Of a stretch of DNA of 64,000 nt, positions 9,040 through 18,650 are shown in pieces. The stretch comes from Rhodococcus koreensis (GTDB taxonomy: Bacteria; Actinomycetota; Actinomycetes; Mycobacteriales; Mycobacteriaceae). How positions within the stretch are numbered: the first letter of the stretch is position 1; every line of letters starts with the position of its first letter. A model generated the notes under the pieces. The model did no database searches, was not told the DNA's origin, and saw only the letters and a list, made by a program, of their open reading frames with translations. The stretch covers positions 248,001 through 312,000 of the forward strand of contig NZ_FNSV01000005.1 in the NCBI RefSeq assembly GCF_900105905.1. Reading direction: 5' to 3'. A program made the translations under genes and the position numbers.

Positions 9040-10052
9040 GCCCCTTGTCTGAGGTAGCGGTCCCGCGCGAGGAGATTGCGCGTATTGCCCGGACTGCGCT
9101 GCAACTGTCCGGCGCGTCGACCGCGGTCGCCGATCTGCTCGTCGATGCGGCGCTGTTCGCCGAGGACCGGGGCATGCGCGGCGTCGGCGTCGCGCATCTC
9201 CTCGATTACCTGCACGCCATCGACGCGGGCCGACTGGATGGGAACGCCGTTCCTCGGTGGGAACGGGTCGCGCCGGGCTTCATCTCCTGCGATGCCCAGG
9301 GCGGGACATTTCATGCGGGGTTCGACGCGGCCTTCGACGAGCTCGTGACCGCTGCTCAGTCACTGGGTGTCGCGGTGTTCGTGCAGTCGGGTGCATTCGC
9401 CGGCGGGCAGCTCGGGTGGTTCACCGAGCGTCTCTCGACGCACGGGCTGGTGGCGTTGGGCGCCATCAACTCCAATGCGCTCCTTGCCACTGCGCCGGGT
9501 ACCGGTCGCGTCCTGGGCACCAACCCGATGTCGTATTCGTTTCCTCGGATGGAGCAGCAGGTCATGACGGTCGACCAGTCGTCGAGTGCAGCGGCGTACG
9601 TGAACGTCCGTGATGCCGCCGCCAGGGGCGAGCAGATTCCTGAAGGGTGGGCCGTCGACGCAGCGGGTGAGCCCACCGTCGACTCCGAAGCTGCACTCGA
9701 GGGCGCGATGCTGCCATTCGGCGGTTACAAGGGCGCCAACATCGCGTGGATGGTCGAGCTGCTTGCCGGAATGTCGGGAGCCAACTGGTCCATCGATGCT
9801 CCGTCCTTCGACTCGGGATCGGAGCACCCGGGGGTCGGCATGTTCATCCTGGCACTCGACGCGAGCAAGTTGCAAAACGACTTCGTCGCGAGGGCCGACG
9901 CTCACGTAGTTCGATTGAGCACCCTTGGCGTTCGCCCTCCAGGAACACCACGAATGTTGCCGCTCACAGAGATTCAGGTACGCGCGGATGTGCTTGACCA
10001 GCTCAGCACGCGTGCCGGCCGTGCCGTTCAGCCATCGACGGGGGGGAGATAG
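9036..10052 (+). CDS. Ldh2-family (malate/L-lactate dehydrogenase-like) oxidoreductase
   Basis: A 338-residue protein of the Ldh_2/YlbC/DpkA fold, which reduces 2-oxo acids or cyclic imines with NAD(P)H. Typical parts are QLGWFTERLSTHGLVALG, the nucleotide-binding GTNPMSYSFP, and FGGYKGANIAWMVELLAG. The family usually has a Ser-His-Gly whose His is catalytic. Here the aligned stretch reads RGMRGVGVAHLL, with Gly49-Val50 in place of Ser-His. The decayed paralogue also has Val there. The start overlaps the lysR stop; the longer frame upstream is not used. Either another residue serves as acid/base, or the reaction differs. Confidence 0.85.
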   Translation: MSPLSEVAVPREEIARIARTALQLSGASTAVADLLVDAALFAEDRGMRGVGVAHLLDYLHAIDAGRLDGNAVPRWERVAPGFISCDAQGGTFHAGFDAAFDELVTAAQSLGVAVFVQSGAFAGGQLGWFTERLSTHGLVALGAINSNALLATAPGTGRVLGTNPMSYSFPRMEQQVMTVDQSSSAAAYVNVRDAAARGEQIPEGWAVDAAGEPTVDSEAALEGAMLPFGGYKGANIAWMVELLAGMSGANWSIDAPSFDSGSEHPGVGMFILALDASKLQNDFVARADAHVVRLSTLGVRPPGTPRMLPLTEIQVRADVLDQLSTRAGRAVQPSTGGR

Positions 10053-10985
10053 TACCCAACCGACGCAGTTCACCGAAGAAGCGGTTGATCTGGGGCAGTC
10101 GACATCATTGGTGCGTCATCGGCGCTCCTGTCCGACCGGTCGGTGCGTTCCCCGAGGGCAGCGCGACCCAGCGAAGTTCCTGCGACGTTGATCAGGGAAG
10201 TGGACGCCGGGCGCTGAAGACCATCGCTGTAACAGCGAAATAGGCGGTCCCTGACTCAACTTGATGGCAGAATCCCCGTACTTGGCGTCTGATGCCCTGG
10301 CAATGCCATACATCAGTGGCAGAGGACGAAGGATTCGCGGAACCTGCGAGGGGCACGACTCCTTCAACGAGGTGGCCGCTGAAACTCCAGGAGTCGAGGC
10401 CTGCGATCGCAGTAGACCCGGGTGCGCTGATGGATTCGTGTCGGTTGTCCAATTTTCGTGTCGGCAGCGAGCACAGGCCAGATATGTTCCCCGGTCGACC
10501 TCGGTGCTGCGTTACGGCGCCGGCCACTATGATCGCAGAATACTGAGTCCGACGGTCGTCGACCCCGCACCCTGCTCTGGCGCGTTGAGAGCGGCGGCAT
10601 GTGTATCAACCGCCTTGAACCGCACCTGCAGGATTCCCTGCCACCACTGACACCGTTCCGACATCACTGCCGAGGGGACTCGGATCAGAGTCGAACCTCC
10701 CGCCGCCACATTGAATCTCACGCACCCGGGCGCTGACCAGGTCCCGGGCAATCGAACTCACTCGGCGTCCCGTCTTGTCGGCAGCAGGACGCCCGACTGC
10801 GGCGTACTTGCGGATGTGCTACTTCGTGTGGCGTGAATGGGTCATGGTGGATGTGACTCGTTCAGGTCGCAAAGGACGGCACCGCTGGAAGGGGAAGGGT
10901 CAAAATGCACCAAACGGCCCAGTGGTGACTCCCCGTCCGGTCACGTAGGCACGCCCGACACCCTTTCGGATGGGGCGGCAGCGCG
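10053..10985. other. Long gene-free stretch
   Basis: About 930 bases between convergent genes. Short frames exist on both strands but none has a ribosome site, a domain or a paralogue in the window. The local codon pattern is irregular, which suggests decayed DNA. Confidence 0.5.
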
Positions 10986-12437
10986 TCAGTCCTTGACGAG
11001 TTCGGCGGGTTTGTCAGATGCCTCCCAGTAGACCGCTCCATGAATATTGAGAGCTTTGGGATCGAACGTGGGATCGAGCCCTAGCCGTCTTTGGCGCTCG
11101 TAGTCGCGGCAGATCTTGTAGACGATCGGGGACATGAGTAGCAGGCAGGCCATATTCAACCAACCGAGTATACCGAAGCCGATATCGCCGGCAGCCCACA
11201 TTGTTTTGGCGTTGACCACTGAGCCGAAGAATGAGATCACGACCGCTCCGCACTTCAGGACCACCTCGATTGCACGGGTATTTCGATCCCCGAACAGGAA
11301 CGCCATGTTGGTCGTTGCCACGTAGAAATAGAAGACTTGGGAGGTGAAGGCAAAAAGCAGGACCGCAAGGGCAACGAAGCCCGAACCCCAGCCCGAAAGG
11401 ACGGAATCGATGGATTCTTGGACAAATGCGGGCCCAGCCGATATGCCCGGAAGGTTGTTAACGATGTAGCCACCCGAGCTGTTCTCGACGTTATACGTTC
11501 CAGGGATAACGATCATCAACCCAGTGGCCATGCAGATAAGCAGCACGTCGATGTAGATACTGAAGGCCTGGACGATGCCCTGCTTACCGGGGTGCGAGGT
11601 TCGCGCGGCTGCAGCCGCGAAGGTACCTTCACCGTCTCCGGTTGCCGAGGCGAAGACTGCTCGACGCACACCCCACGAGACCGCGAAGCCAACTATGCCG
11701 CCGAATACCTGATTGATACCGAACGCGGACGAAACGATTAGTGCAATCGCCTCGGGCACTTTCTCGTAATTCAACCCGATAATCAGGAATGCTGCCAGCA
11801 GATACCCGCCGGCCATAAACGGGACCACAGCCTGCGCGACCTGGACGATTCTCTTGGTTCCGCCAACAATGACGATTGCAAGAACTGCAGTGACCACCGC
11901 GCCTGTAATCCAGGTGTCTATGCCGAAAGCTTGTTTCGCGCTTGAGGCGATATTGTTGGCCTGGATACCGGGGAAGACGAAGCCGTAACCGATCATACCG
12001 ATCGATGCCACGACTACAGCGAATCGCGGAGCTTTGAGTCCATACTTGATGTAGTAGGGCATGCCGCCGCGGTCTTCGCCGTTAAAGCGTTGCTTGAAGA
12101 CCTGAGCGAGTACAGCTTCGGCGTAGGCAACCGTGGATCCGACCAACCCGGTGATCGCCATCCACATAATCGCGCCGGGCCCACCCGCGCCTACGGCTGT
12201 TGCGACGCCGGCGATGCTACCGACTCCGACTCGACTGGACAGCGTGAGAGCGAGAGCTTGGAACGAGGACAGGCCCCCGTTGCCGCCCTCGCCATGGCGA
12301 AGCTGCCTGACCATGTCGGGCAGACGACGGAACTGGACACCCATGGTGAGGATGGTGAAGACACCACCGAGTCCGAGAACGAAATACGCCATCGGGTTCC
12401 ATATCAGACCGCTGATGGTCGAGAGGGCTTCATCCAT
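10986..12437 (-). CDS. Alanine/glycine:cation symporter (AGCS) family transporter
   Basis: A 483-residue membrane protein with about ten hydrophobic segments. The family core is present: RVGVGSIAGVATAVGAGGP, then MWMAITGLVGSTVAYAEAVL and a GGMPYYI loop. AGCS proteins couple Na+ or H+ to uptake of alanine, glycine or related small amino acids. The ATG at 12437 (MDEALSTISGLIWN) gives the family's usual start; the longer in-frame extension to 12698 is low-complexity and unlikely. It is alone on its strand, apart from a small membrane protein upstream. It may import a nitrogen source for the surrounding pathway. Confidence 0.88.
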   Translation of the reverse strand: MDEALSTISGLIWNPMAYFVLGLGGVFTILTMGVQFRRLPDMVRQLRHGEGGNGGLSSFQALALTLSSRVGVGSIAGVATAVGAGGPGAIMWMAITGLVGSTVAYAEAVLAQVFKQRFNGEDRGGMPYYIKYGLKAPRFAVVVASIGMIGYGFVFPGIQANNIASSAKQAFGIDTWITGAVVTAVLAIVIVGGTKRIVQVAQAVVPFMAGGYLLAAFLIIGLNYEKVPEAIALIVSSAFGINQVFGGIVGFAVSWGVRRAVFASATGDGEGTFAAAAARTSHPGKQGIVQAFSIYIDVLLICMATGLMIVIPGTYNVENSSGGYIVNNLPGISAGPAFVQESIDSVLSGWGSGFVALAVLLFAFTSQVFYFYVATTNMAFLFGDRNTRAIEVVLKCGAVVISFFGSVVNAKTMWAAGDIGFGILGWLNMACLLLMSPIVYKICRDYERQRRLGLDPTFDPKALNIHGAVYWEASDKPAELVKD

Positions 12438-12776
12438 GTGAATTCCAATTCCAGTTGTGAAGCAGGTCTTACTGCTGCAGCTGCGCAATGAATTTGGCGA
12501 CAAACGCTTGGGATGCTCCTGGCTGGCGCATGTGCAGGACCAGCGTGAACGCTGCGATCGGTGTTGCAGGCGTTCACTGGCATGACCCGGTTCCGTTATT
12601 GAGGTTGCGTGCCGTCCGCCGATTTGCGTCATATTCGGCGGCGGACGGCACGCTGTTTCCGGCGACCGAAGTGTGATGAATTGTCGGTTCAGGCACATTC
12701 GATTGCCGGCGTCTAGATTCGCAGAGTGTCTCCGCCAATTACGCGCTACCGTTGATGCACATCAGGGGATTGAGCA

Positions 12777-12998
12777 CTAAAGGTGTATTGCCAGGGGAAG
12801 CAGGGCGACGATTGCGGAGGCAGTTCCGCCTACCACCCCGGCGATGACCCCCAACAGCGCCCACAACGATGCGACCTCGTCCTCGGCGAGGGCCGACCGG
12901 GAGATGGTCAGCATGCCGCAGACGACCGCGGCAATCCCCATTGAAAATCCGAGCCCGAATACCCAAAACGTCGCGAGTGACACCGCCCCCAGGGCCAT
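12777..12998 (-). CDS. Small membrane protein
   Basis: 73 residues with two hydrophobic segments (SLATFWVFGLGFSMGIAAVV and LLGVIAGVVGGTASAIVALL) joined by a short charged loop. The frame stays open about 34 codons further upstream, to a GGAGGTGG box near 13070, without an ATG, so the true start is uncertain. It lies upstream of the AGCS gene on the same strand. No function is recognised. Confidence 0.5.
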   Translation of the reverse strand: MALGAVSLATFWVFGLGFSMGIAAVVCGMLTISRSALAEDEVASLWALLGVIAGVVGGTASAIVALLPLAIHL

Positions 12999-13187
12999 AG
13001 AGGCATGGGACGCGCGTGACGAGCGCTGGTGGTGAACAGATTCGTGAGGGACGATTGCGGTGATGATCCACCTCCAAAGCGCGGGGGGCAGTCGATTAGT
13101 ACGGTAACGAGGAAGCGTCGGCTGTCATAAGGCGGCCTTCTTGACGGCAGTCGTGCGGACGCCCGTGCCCAACAGGTAAGGCGCTTA

Positions 13188-13877
13188 TCAGACTCCCCCA
13201 CTTACCGTGGCATCGATGTTCACCACGTACTCAAGGTTGTCGCGGAAGGACCCACCCGGGACGAAGGCGCCCCCGAACAATGCCCCTCCCATGGTGTAGC
13301 CGAACGGTTCGATCTCGTGCATACGCTGAATCCGATCAACGGAGTTGATGCTGCCCGCAATGATCAAATTCTCCCCGCCCAGCTGGTGCTTCACCAGCTT
13401 CGCCAGCTCGATCGGATCCCCGTTGGCATACCGGTACGCCACCAGGTCGACACCATCGACGCCGAGGTCACGCAGCCGGGCGGCATCGCCCAGCACGTCT
13501 TCCGGAGACCCGGCGAGCGCGATCGGCGAACCGCTGACGTCACCGCAGAACGGGAAGTATTTCATTCCCGCAGCCTGCACCCGCTCCATGACGGCCTGCG
13601 AGAACAGCCCACCCGTAAAGTACTCGACACCGCAGGTGACGGCGAGCGCGGCGGCCTCGAGCAAACCATTCTCCTCGAAGTTGACGACCTCAAGCACCGG
13701 GGTTTTGCCCGCCTCCTTGAAGTCGCCGACCAGCTTCTCCATCTCGGGGGTGTCGAGCCCAACGTCCTTGAAGCCCCAGTACTGCACAGGCAGATCCGCC
13801 GCATCACGGAAGCAGTCGCGGGCGTTGGTAACGGTGACGTCATTGTGGGTGAGCATGACGACGATCTGTGGCTTCAC
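13188..13877 (-). CDS. TIM-barrel-like protein (copy B, complete)
   Basis: 229 residues from a GTG at 13877; this is the only complete copy in the window. The strand-like blocks QIVVMLTHND, VQYWGFKDVG, VLEVVNFEENG, GVEYFTGG, MKYFPFCGD, DGVDLVAYRY, LIIAGSINS and GYTMGGALFGG follow one another at barrel spacing. The late AGSIN and GGALF blocks resemble phosphate-binding ends of KDPG-aldolase- or HisA-like barrels. I infer an aldolase, epimerase or synthase type but cannot name the reaction. It diverges from a gntR remnant with the operator at 14021-14035 between them. Confidence 0.8.
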   Translation of the reverse strand: MKPQIVVMLTHNDVTVTNARDCFRDAADLPVQYWGFKDVGLDTPEMEKLVGDFKEAGKTPVLEVVNFEENGLLEAAALAVTCGVEYFTGGLFSQAVMERVQAAGMKYFPFCGDVSGSPIALAGSPEDVLGDAARLRDLGVDGVDLVAYRYANGDPIELAKLVKHQLGGENLIIAGSINSVDRIQRMHEIEPFGYTMGGALFGGAFVPGGSFRDNLEYVVNIDATVSGGV

Positions 13878-14020
13878 TTGAGTTCGCTTTCCAAAGTTCG
13901 TGTTGGTGGTGGACCGACGAGACAGCGAGTTGTTGCGGTCACGAATGGAGCCTCCGCAGGCTTCGACACCGCCGTGTTTCCATTACGATCCACGCTCGAA
14001 TCGAGAATCTCAGGCACCCT

Positions 14021-14035
14021 AGTTGTCCTACAACT
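14021..14035. promoter_or_regulatory. GntR operator B, perfect palindrome
   Basis: AGTTGT-CCT-ACAACT lies about 145 bases upstream of the TIM-barrel-like start. A half-matching second site (AGTTGT-CAT-AC) is at 14099-14109, just before the old gntR start. The same pair of sites is seen at 21514 and 21591. Confidence 0.72.
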
Positions 14036-14121
14036 TGACTCAAGTTTGACTGTAGGTGAGCTGCTTCACTGGTGTCAACACGAACTCCGCTCCCATCTAG
14101 TTGTCATACCTCTATGTATGA

Positions 14122-14190
14122 TGTGTGACATGAAACAAGGCCCGAGACCGGAGGGCGAGCACGCAAGTGGACCGCTGCAACCCCACAGTG
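14122..14190 (+). pseudogene. GntR regulator, 5' remnant (copy B)
   Basis: The ATGTGTGACATGAAACAAGG segment matches the start of intact gntR C (ATGTGGGACATGAAGGCAGA), and the 120 bases upstream also align. The similarity ends after about 20 codons and no winged-helix region follows. The 75-residue gene begins about 160 bases further on. Confidence 0.65.
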
Positions 14191-14352
14191 TCTCAGCTCC
14201 ACCGCACGAGCTGTTCAGTCGTTGCGACATGGGGTTGGCTCAGCACATCTTGGTGGCGGCGATCGACTGCCCTCCGAACCCGCACTCGCCGACTTGAACA
14301 CAGACTTCAAGTTCGCCCGCTATTCGGACAGACAAAAGCCCCAAGGACTTCG

Positions 14353-14580
14353 ATGAATATGAGCACGATGAACTCCGCATGCCCAGGACCCTTCGTCCGG
14401 CGGCACAACCCCTGCGGACATCGAACAGGCCAATGGGCCCAGATCCTCGCCACAACTACCGCGCAGGATCAGGAACACTTCCTGGTGATCTACCACGACA
14501 GCGACACCGAACTACTCCCGGCAGAAGCCCCCGAACAACACTACGAATTCGGACCAGCACCTGCCTACTGGACAGAATAG
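14353..14580 (+). CDS. Conserved 75-residue hypothetical protein (copy B)
   Basis: Paralogue of 5769-5996, starting MNMSTMNSACPGPF and sharing NPCGHRTGQWAQIL, QEHFLVIYHDSDTELLPAEA and YEFGPAPAYW. The ATG at 14353 aligns with the GTG start of copy A, so the longer frame back to 14167 is not used. Most differences keep the residue class, which supports a real protein. It follows the gntR B remnant, as copy A precedes the gntR D remnant. Function unknown. Confidence 0.7.
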   Translation: MNMSTMNSACPGPFVRRHNPCGHRTGQWAQILATTTAQDQEHFLVIYHDSDTELLPAEAPEQHYEFGPAPAYWTE

Positions 14581-15717
14581 ATGTTCTTACCCAAGGGCCT
14601 GAATGCATGACGGCACGCTGACCATTCGCCTCAAAGCCGTTCGGCGCCTGAATTCCCGGTGAATGTAGCGTCGTTACGTGCCGAGTTCGACCGCCCGTGC
14701 CACGGCGTTATCCCGCGATGTGTTCGTGTCATATGTTTCATCCACGCTGTTGGGAGCGGACGCCTGCGTTGCGGCGGAGAGTTTCGACGGCGGAATCCTG
14801 CAAGAGGCGCCGACTACGCCAGTGGTGCCGCCGGGATCCCCGGGAGCCGCCGCACTGGTTTCCGACCGTGCGGCGTTGTCACGGGAGCACATACTTTCCG
14901 GGCCCGTTTCATCGGTCAGGCGATACTCCGTTTCCTTGACCGTCGCGTGGTAGTCCGACGCAGCGGTCGCCGAGATCCATGCGCTCAGCAGCCGCGACAG
15001 CGTGGTTGCCGGTGACGGCATCGCATTCTGTTGATCGGGCCCCGACGTCGGGGCGGCGGCCCGTCGACGCAGCCGGACTCGCTCGCTACAACGCCCGGCC
15101 GCCGCGGACCAGAATCCGCCACGCACGTACGGAGGGCATTCGCCGGTTCCGCTTAAGGTTCCCAGAGCACAACCAGCCACCTCATGCTACAAACTGGCGA
15201 CACGGGCGAGATGTCGGACAACATACCGTGTTGAGTAAGGCCTTGGACGAATCGACGGCGACCCGAAGCCGGGCAACTCATCATCCAGAGAATCCACCAT
15301 CCCGCCAAATCACGCATCGGATCTCGCACAGGCAGCATTGGCGCTCTGCTGACATCTCGGTTCCGGCGGCGATTCCCAGTGCGCATGGATGTCGTTAGTG
15401 GGCTGTGGATGTTGCGTCCCCGCATATCGCGCCTTCGGTTGTGCCCGATTGTACGTCGCAGCAGCGCGTTGCCCGAACGCGTTACTACGCATAGCAAGTG
15501 CATCTCGCTGCGCCCGAGTAGCACCCCCATGCTCAGCCGGCACTTTGCCCCGAGTACTCCCCGCGCACCGCCGGACAAATGGGCAATTTTGGGCCGGCAG
15601 TTGTCATCCGCCCCTTCAACGAACACCGGAGGCAAGAGCGGCTCCCGACCAGAGGTGACTTTCGTTGGTCAGGGATATTGACACCGAGTGTGATGGTGAT
15701 TACTTTCAGGACGTTAT
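14581..15717. other. Long gene-free stretch before the MFS gene
   Basis: Over 1.1 kb without a convincing gene. The longest frames (minus strand 14674-15180 and 15153-15635) have no ribosome site, domain or relative in the window and overlap better-looking fragments in other frames. I read it as decayed or intergenic DNA. Confidence 0.45.
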
Positions 15718-15734
15718 GTGTTGTAGGACAACTC
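15718..15734. promoter_or_regulatory. GntR operator E, upstream of MFS transporter 1
   Basis: TGTTGTAGGACAACTC is the AGTTGT-N3-ACAACT palindrome in reverse orientation with one end base changed. It lies 350 bases before the MFS start and is the only such site not next to a gntR gene or remnant. It would place the transporter in the same regulon. Confidence 0.6.
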
Positions 15735-16084
15735 GGTCGACACTGAACCAATCGCTTCCGCGAGCCTCCGGCTGAGAATCACTGGTGCGGCTGCCCCCTG
15801 GGAGCCTCGACGAGGAGGACCCGTGCAACCACCCTGCTCACTCGCACCGCACTCGGCGTTACCTCGGTCATCTAGACAGTGATTCGAGGCAGACCTCCGA
15901 ACCTTTCACACGCTGGAGGGCGGCGTGAAGCAATTCAGAGCAAGGTCGAAAGGCTCGATGCAACCAGGGAAGCATTCAGTGACCATCACATCCCCGACAT
16001 TCATCGTAGAACAGGACGAGTGAACGTCTCAGCACACGCACCCAGCACTACACGAAGCCCCGTCCCAATCGTCAGGAGTGACCA

Positions 16085-17425
16085 GTGACAGCCATAGGCA
16101 ATGCAACTGCCCGTCCGGGCGAAGCCACAACAACTGCATTCAAGAGTCGGTTCTTGGCGCGAATGGTAATTGTCCTGATCGGCGGAATGTTCCTGGACGG
16201 TTACGTCCTAGGCATCCTCGGACCGGTCTCAGGCAGGATGGCTGAGGACCTGCAGCTCACAGCAGTTTCGCAGGGTCTAATAGCCGCGGCCGCTCTGGTC
16301 GGGATCCTTTTCGGCGCACCGCTAGGTGGCTGGGCCGCCGACAAGTGGGGCAGGAAGTCAATTTTCATGTTCGACATCGGTCTGTTCGCCGTCGCGTCGG
16401 GCATGCAGTTTTTCATTGACTCACCAGTGTGGCTCATCGTAGTGCGACTGCTCATGGGCTTGGCGATCGGCGCCGAATACGCTGTTGGATGGCCCCTAAT
16501 GGGTGAGTTCGCGCCCACCCATCTGCGGGGGCGGTTACTTGGCGCAATGCAGATCGCCTGGTACGGCGGCTTCATGATCGCGTTCCTGATCGGTCATCTG
16601 CTCAGTGAGTACACCGAAGCGGGTTGGCATTTCATCCTTGGCACGAGTACTTTCGTCGCGGTGGCACTGTTCCTCGCTCGGCTAGGCTTGCCGGAGTCGC
16701 CACGCTGGCTGTGGAGCGTAGGACGCAAGGACGAGGCGCGAATTCTCGCCTACAAATACATGGCCGACGACGCTCTCGACGACGTCCAGCACGAGGACGT
16801 TCGAACAGGCAGCTTCGGGATGCTGTTCTCTAAGCAGCACTGGCGCTCCACACTGTTCATCTCGGGTTTCTTTTTCTGCGCCGTGACACCGTACTTTGCC
16901 ATCGCCACCTTCGCCGACAGCGTGTTGAATCAGTACGGACTCGCCGGCGGGCTCGCTGGTGGGGTCGGGCTCTCCGCTGTAGCACTGGCCGGGGTCGTCC
17001 TCATGTTCTTCTTGATCGACAAGGTCGGTCGGCGCGTGCTGACCGTTCCGCCGCAATGGGTCTGCGGCATCGTCCTCGCCCTCATCGGTCTCTGGGCCGG
17101 TGCGCCCGCCATCGTGGTGCTCATCCTGTTCCTGCTCTTCTCGTTCTTCAACGCGATGTACACAGCACTGACGGGCGTATACCCCAGCGAGGTCCTGCCG
17201 ACCGAGATCCGGGGGATCGGAACAGGCTTCGCTGTTGCTTTCAGCCGGATCGGGGCAGGCATCGGCATCTTCCTTATGCCGGTGTCGATGGAGACTCTCG
17301 GTGCCGGTCCTACCATGCTGATCGCAGCCACTGTCGCCTTCGCAGGCGCAGGCCTGTGCCAGTGGCTGGCTCCGGAAACAACAGGAAAGACCCTCACCGA
17401 GGCGGCGGCGGGGTACTCGCACTAA
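16085..17425 (+). CDS. MFS transporter, sugar-porter/aromatic-acid symporter type (1)
   Basis: 446 residues with 12 predicted membrane segments. MFS signatures are GGWAADKWGRKS after segment 2, PTHLRGRLLG after segment 4, PESPRWL in the central loop and DKVGRR in the second half. The GTG start at 16085 follows an AGGAG box. Such proteins are usually proton symporters for organic acids or sugars. A close paralogue lies at 19787-21115 on the other strand, with the MOSC/reductase pair between them. Confidence 0.9.
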   Translation: MTAIGNATARPGEATTTAFKSRFLARMVIVLIGGMFLDGYVLGILGPVSGRMAEDLQLTAVSQGLIAAAALVGILFGAPLGGWAADKWGRKSIFMFDIGLFAVASGMQFFIDSPVWLIVVRLLMGLAIGAEYAVGWPLMGEFAPTHLRGRLLGAMQIAWYGGFMIAFLIGHLLSEYTEAGWHFILGTSTFVAVALFLARLGLPESPRWLWSVGRKDEARILAYKYMADDALDDVQHEDVRTGSFGMLFSKQHWRSTLFISGFFFCAVTPYFAIATFADSVLNQYGLAGGLAGGVGLSAVALAGVVLMFFLIDKVGRRVLTVPPQWVCGIVLALIGLWAGAPAIVVLILFLLFSFFNAMYTALTGVYPSEVLPTEIRGIGTGFAVAFSRIGAGIGIFLMPVSMETLGAGPTMLIAATVAFAGAGLCQWLAPETTGKTLTEAAAGYSH

Positions 17426-17861
17426 GACCGGCGGCGCAGGCCAAAGAGCTGGTTGGCGAACTGATCGAACTCCTGCGGTCCTTGGTCCTCTACGGTCTCA
17501 CAGTGCTTACCGCCGTACACGAGATGCGTTTCGCCCGTGATGTCCCCGGAACCGTTGTTTATGGACAAGGGTCATCGTCGAAGCCGAATTCCGGCACAGA
17601 ACTTTGTGACCGGCAAAGGAAGAGGCCGAAGAGTATTCATTTCGACAATGAGTTCCAACCCAATACTAACCGCCATCGATTTTCTGGGTGCCGCGTCAGA
17701 ACAAATGTTCGCTGGCCTGTAGTTCCCTTTTCAAGACGCCACGCCCTCTCCGATCCGGACCCACCAGACAGGCACCCGCCCTGACATCCCGTGCCGATGT
17801 TCAAACGTATGCGGGATGTCAAGGTGCAATCGCTTCCCATTGGCAAGGAGACACACGTAGC
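17426..17861. other. Intergenic stretch upstream of the MOSC gene
   Basis: No recognisable gene. Its last part carries the AAGGAG ribosome site (17845-17850) of the MOSC gene. Confidence 0.5.
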
Positions 17862-18650
17862 GTGAATATTGGAAAAGTATCGAGTTTACATATATATCCC
17901 GTCAAAACCCTGAGCGCACAGCGACTCGACTCCGTGTGTGTAAGCCCCAAGCACGGGTTCCCTTTCGACCGCATTTTTGCTTTGGCACACCCCGATCGCG
18001 ATTTCCGCCGAGAGCCCTCTGAACGGCTAATATCCGGCTTTCACGTTCTCACTCATAATTCCCGGCTGGCGGGTGTACGAACTCACTGCGATCCGGAAAC
18101 CGGACACTTCGAAGCCTACGTCCAAGAGCACCTCGTTCTCTGCTGCGATATCTTGAGTGAATCAGGCCGTTCGCAGTTCGAAAAGTTTTTTGCGGCTGTT
18201 CTGGACCTGCCCGATGATAAGGCGCCGAAACTTGTTCATGCTCAATGCCATAACTACTCGTACCTGGACAGTTCTTCATGCCACATCGTCAACCTGGCTT
18301 CCGTCCGTGATCTATCCGAACGTGCCGGAGTCGAGATAGATCCTTTACGATTCAGGGCCAACCTATACATAGATACGGACGACCCTTGGGTGGAGTTTGA
18401 ATGGATAGGCGGGGAACTGACCATCGGGGACGACGTCGGGGTAGGACCATTCAAACGAGCTGCTCGCTGCGCTGCGACCGAGGTAAACCGCGTCAGCGCA
18501 GTGAAGGACATACCCATACCGAGGCTGATCAAGCGTTTCTACGGACACACGGATTTCGGGATCTATGCAGCTATTACCAAGGGGGGACGTATACAGCCAG
18601 GAATGCCGGTCGCACTATCCGCTCACCCTGAAGGGATAATTCATCGATGA
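17862..18650 (+). CDS. MOSC-domain protein, mARC/YcbX-like molybdenum enzyme
   Basis: 262 residues from a GTG at 17862 that has AAGGAG 11 bases upstream; the longer frame to 17688 lacks one. It has the N-terminal MOSC beta-barrel (SLHIYPVKTLSAQRLDSVCV) and a C-terminal MOSC domain with FRANLYIDT and RCAATEVN. The Cys of that last motif corresponds to the molybdenum ligand of mARC/YcbX proteins, which reduce N-hydroxylated compounds. Its stop overlaps the start of a flavin/iron-sulfur reductase gene (ATGA), so the two should form a dedicated pair. The local base composition is less GC-rich than elsewhere in the window, which suggests separate acquisition. Confidence 0.85.
   Translation: MNIGKVSSLHIYPVKTLSAQRLDSVCVSPKHGFPFDRIFALAHPDRDFRREPSERLISGFHVLTHNSRLAGVRTHCDPETGHFEAYVQEHLVLCCDILSESGRSQFEKFFAAVLDLPDDKAPKLVHAQCHNYSYLDSSSCHIVNLASVRDLSERAGVEIDPLRFRANLYIDTDDPWVEFEWIGGELTIGDDVGVGPFKRAARCAATEVNRVSAVKDIPIPRLIKRFYGHTDFGIYAAITKGGRIQPGMPVALSAHPEGIIHR

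Noticed and set aside
15153..15635. Minus-strand frame of 160 codons as a possible transposase remnant
   Set aside because: No transposase motif, no inverted ends and no paralogue in the window.
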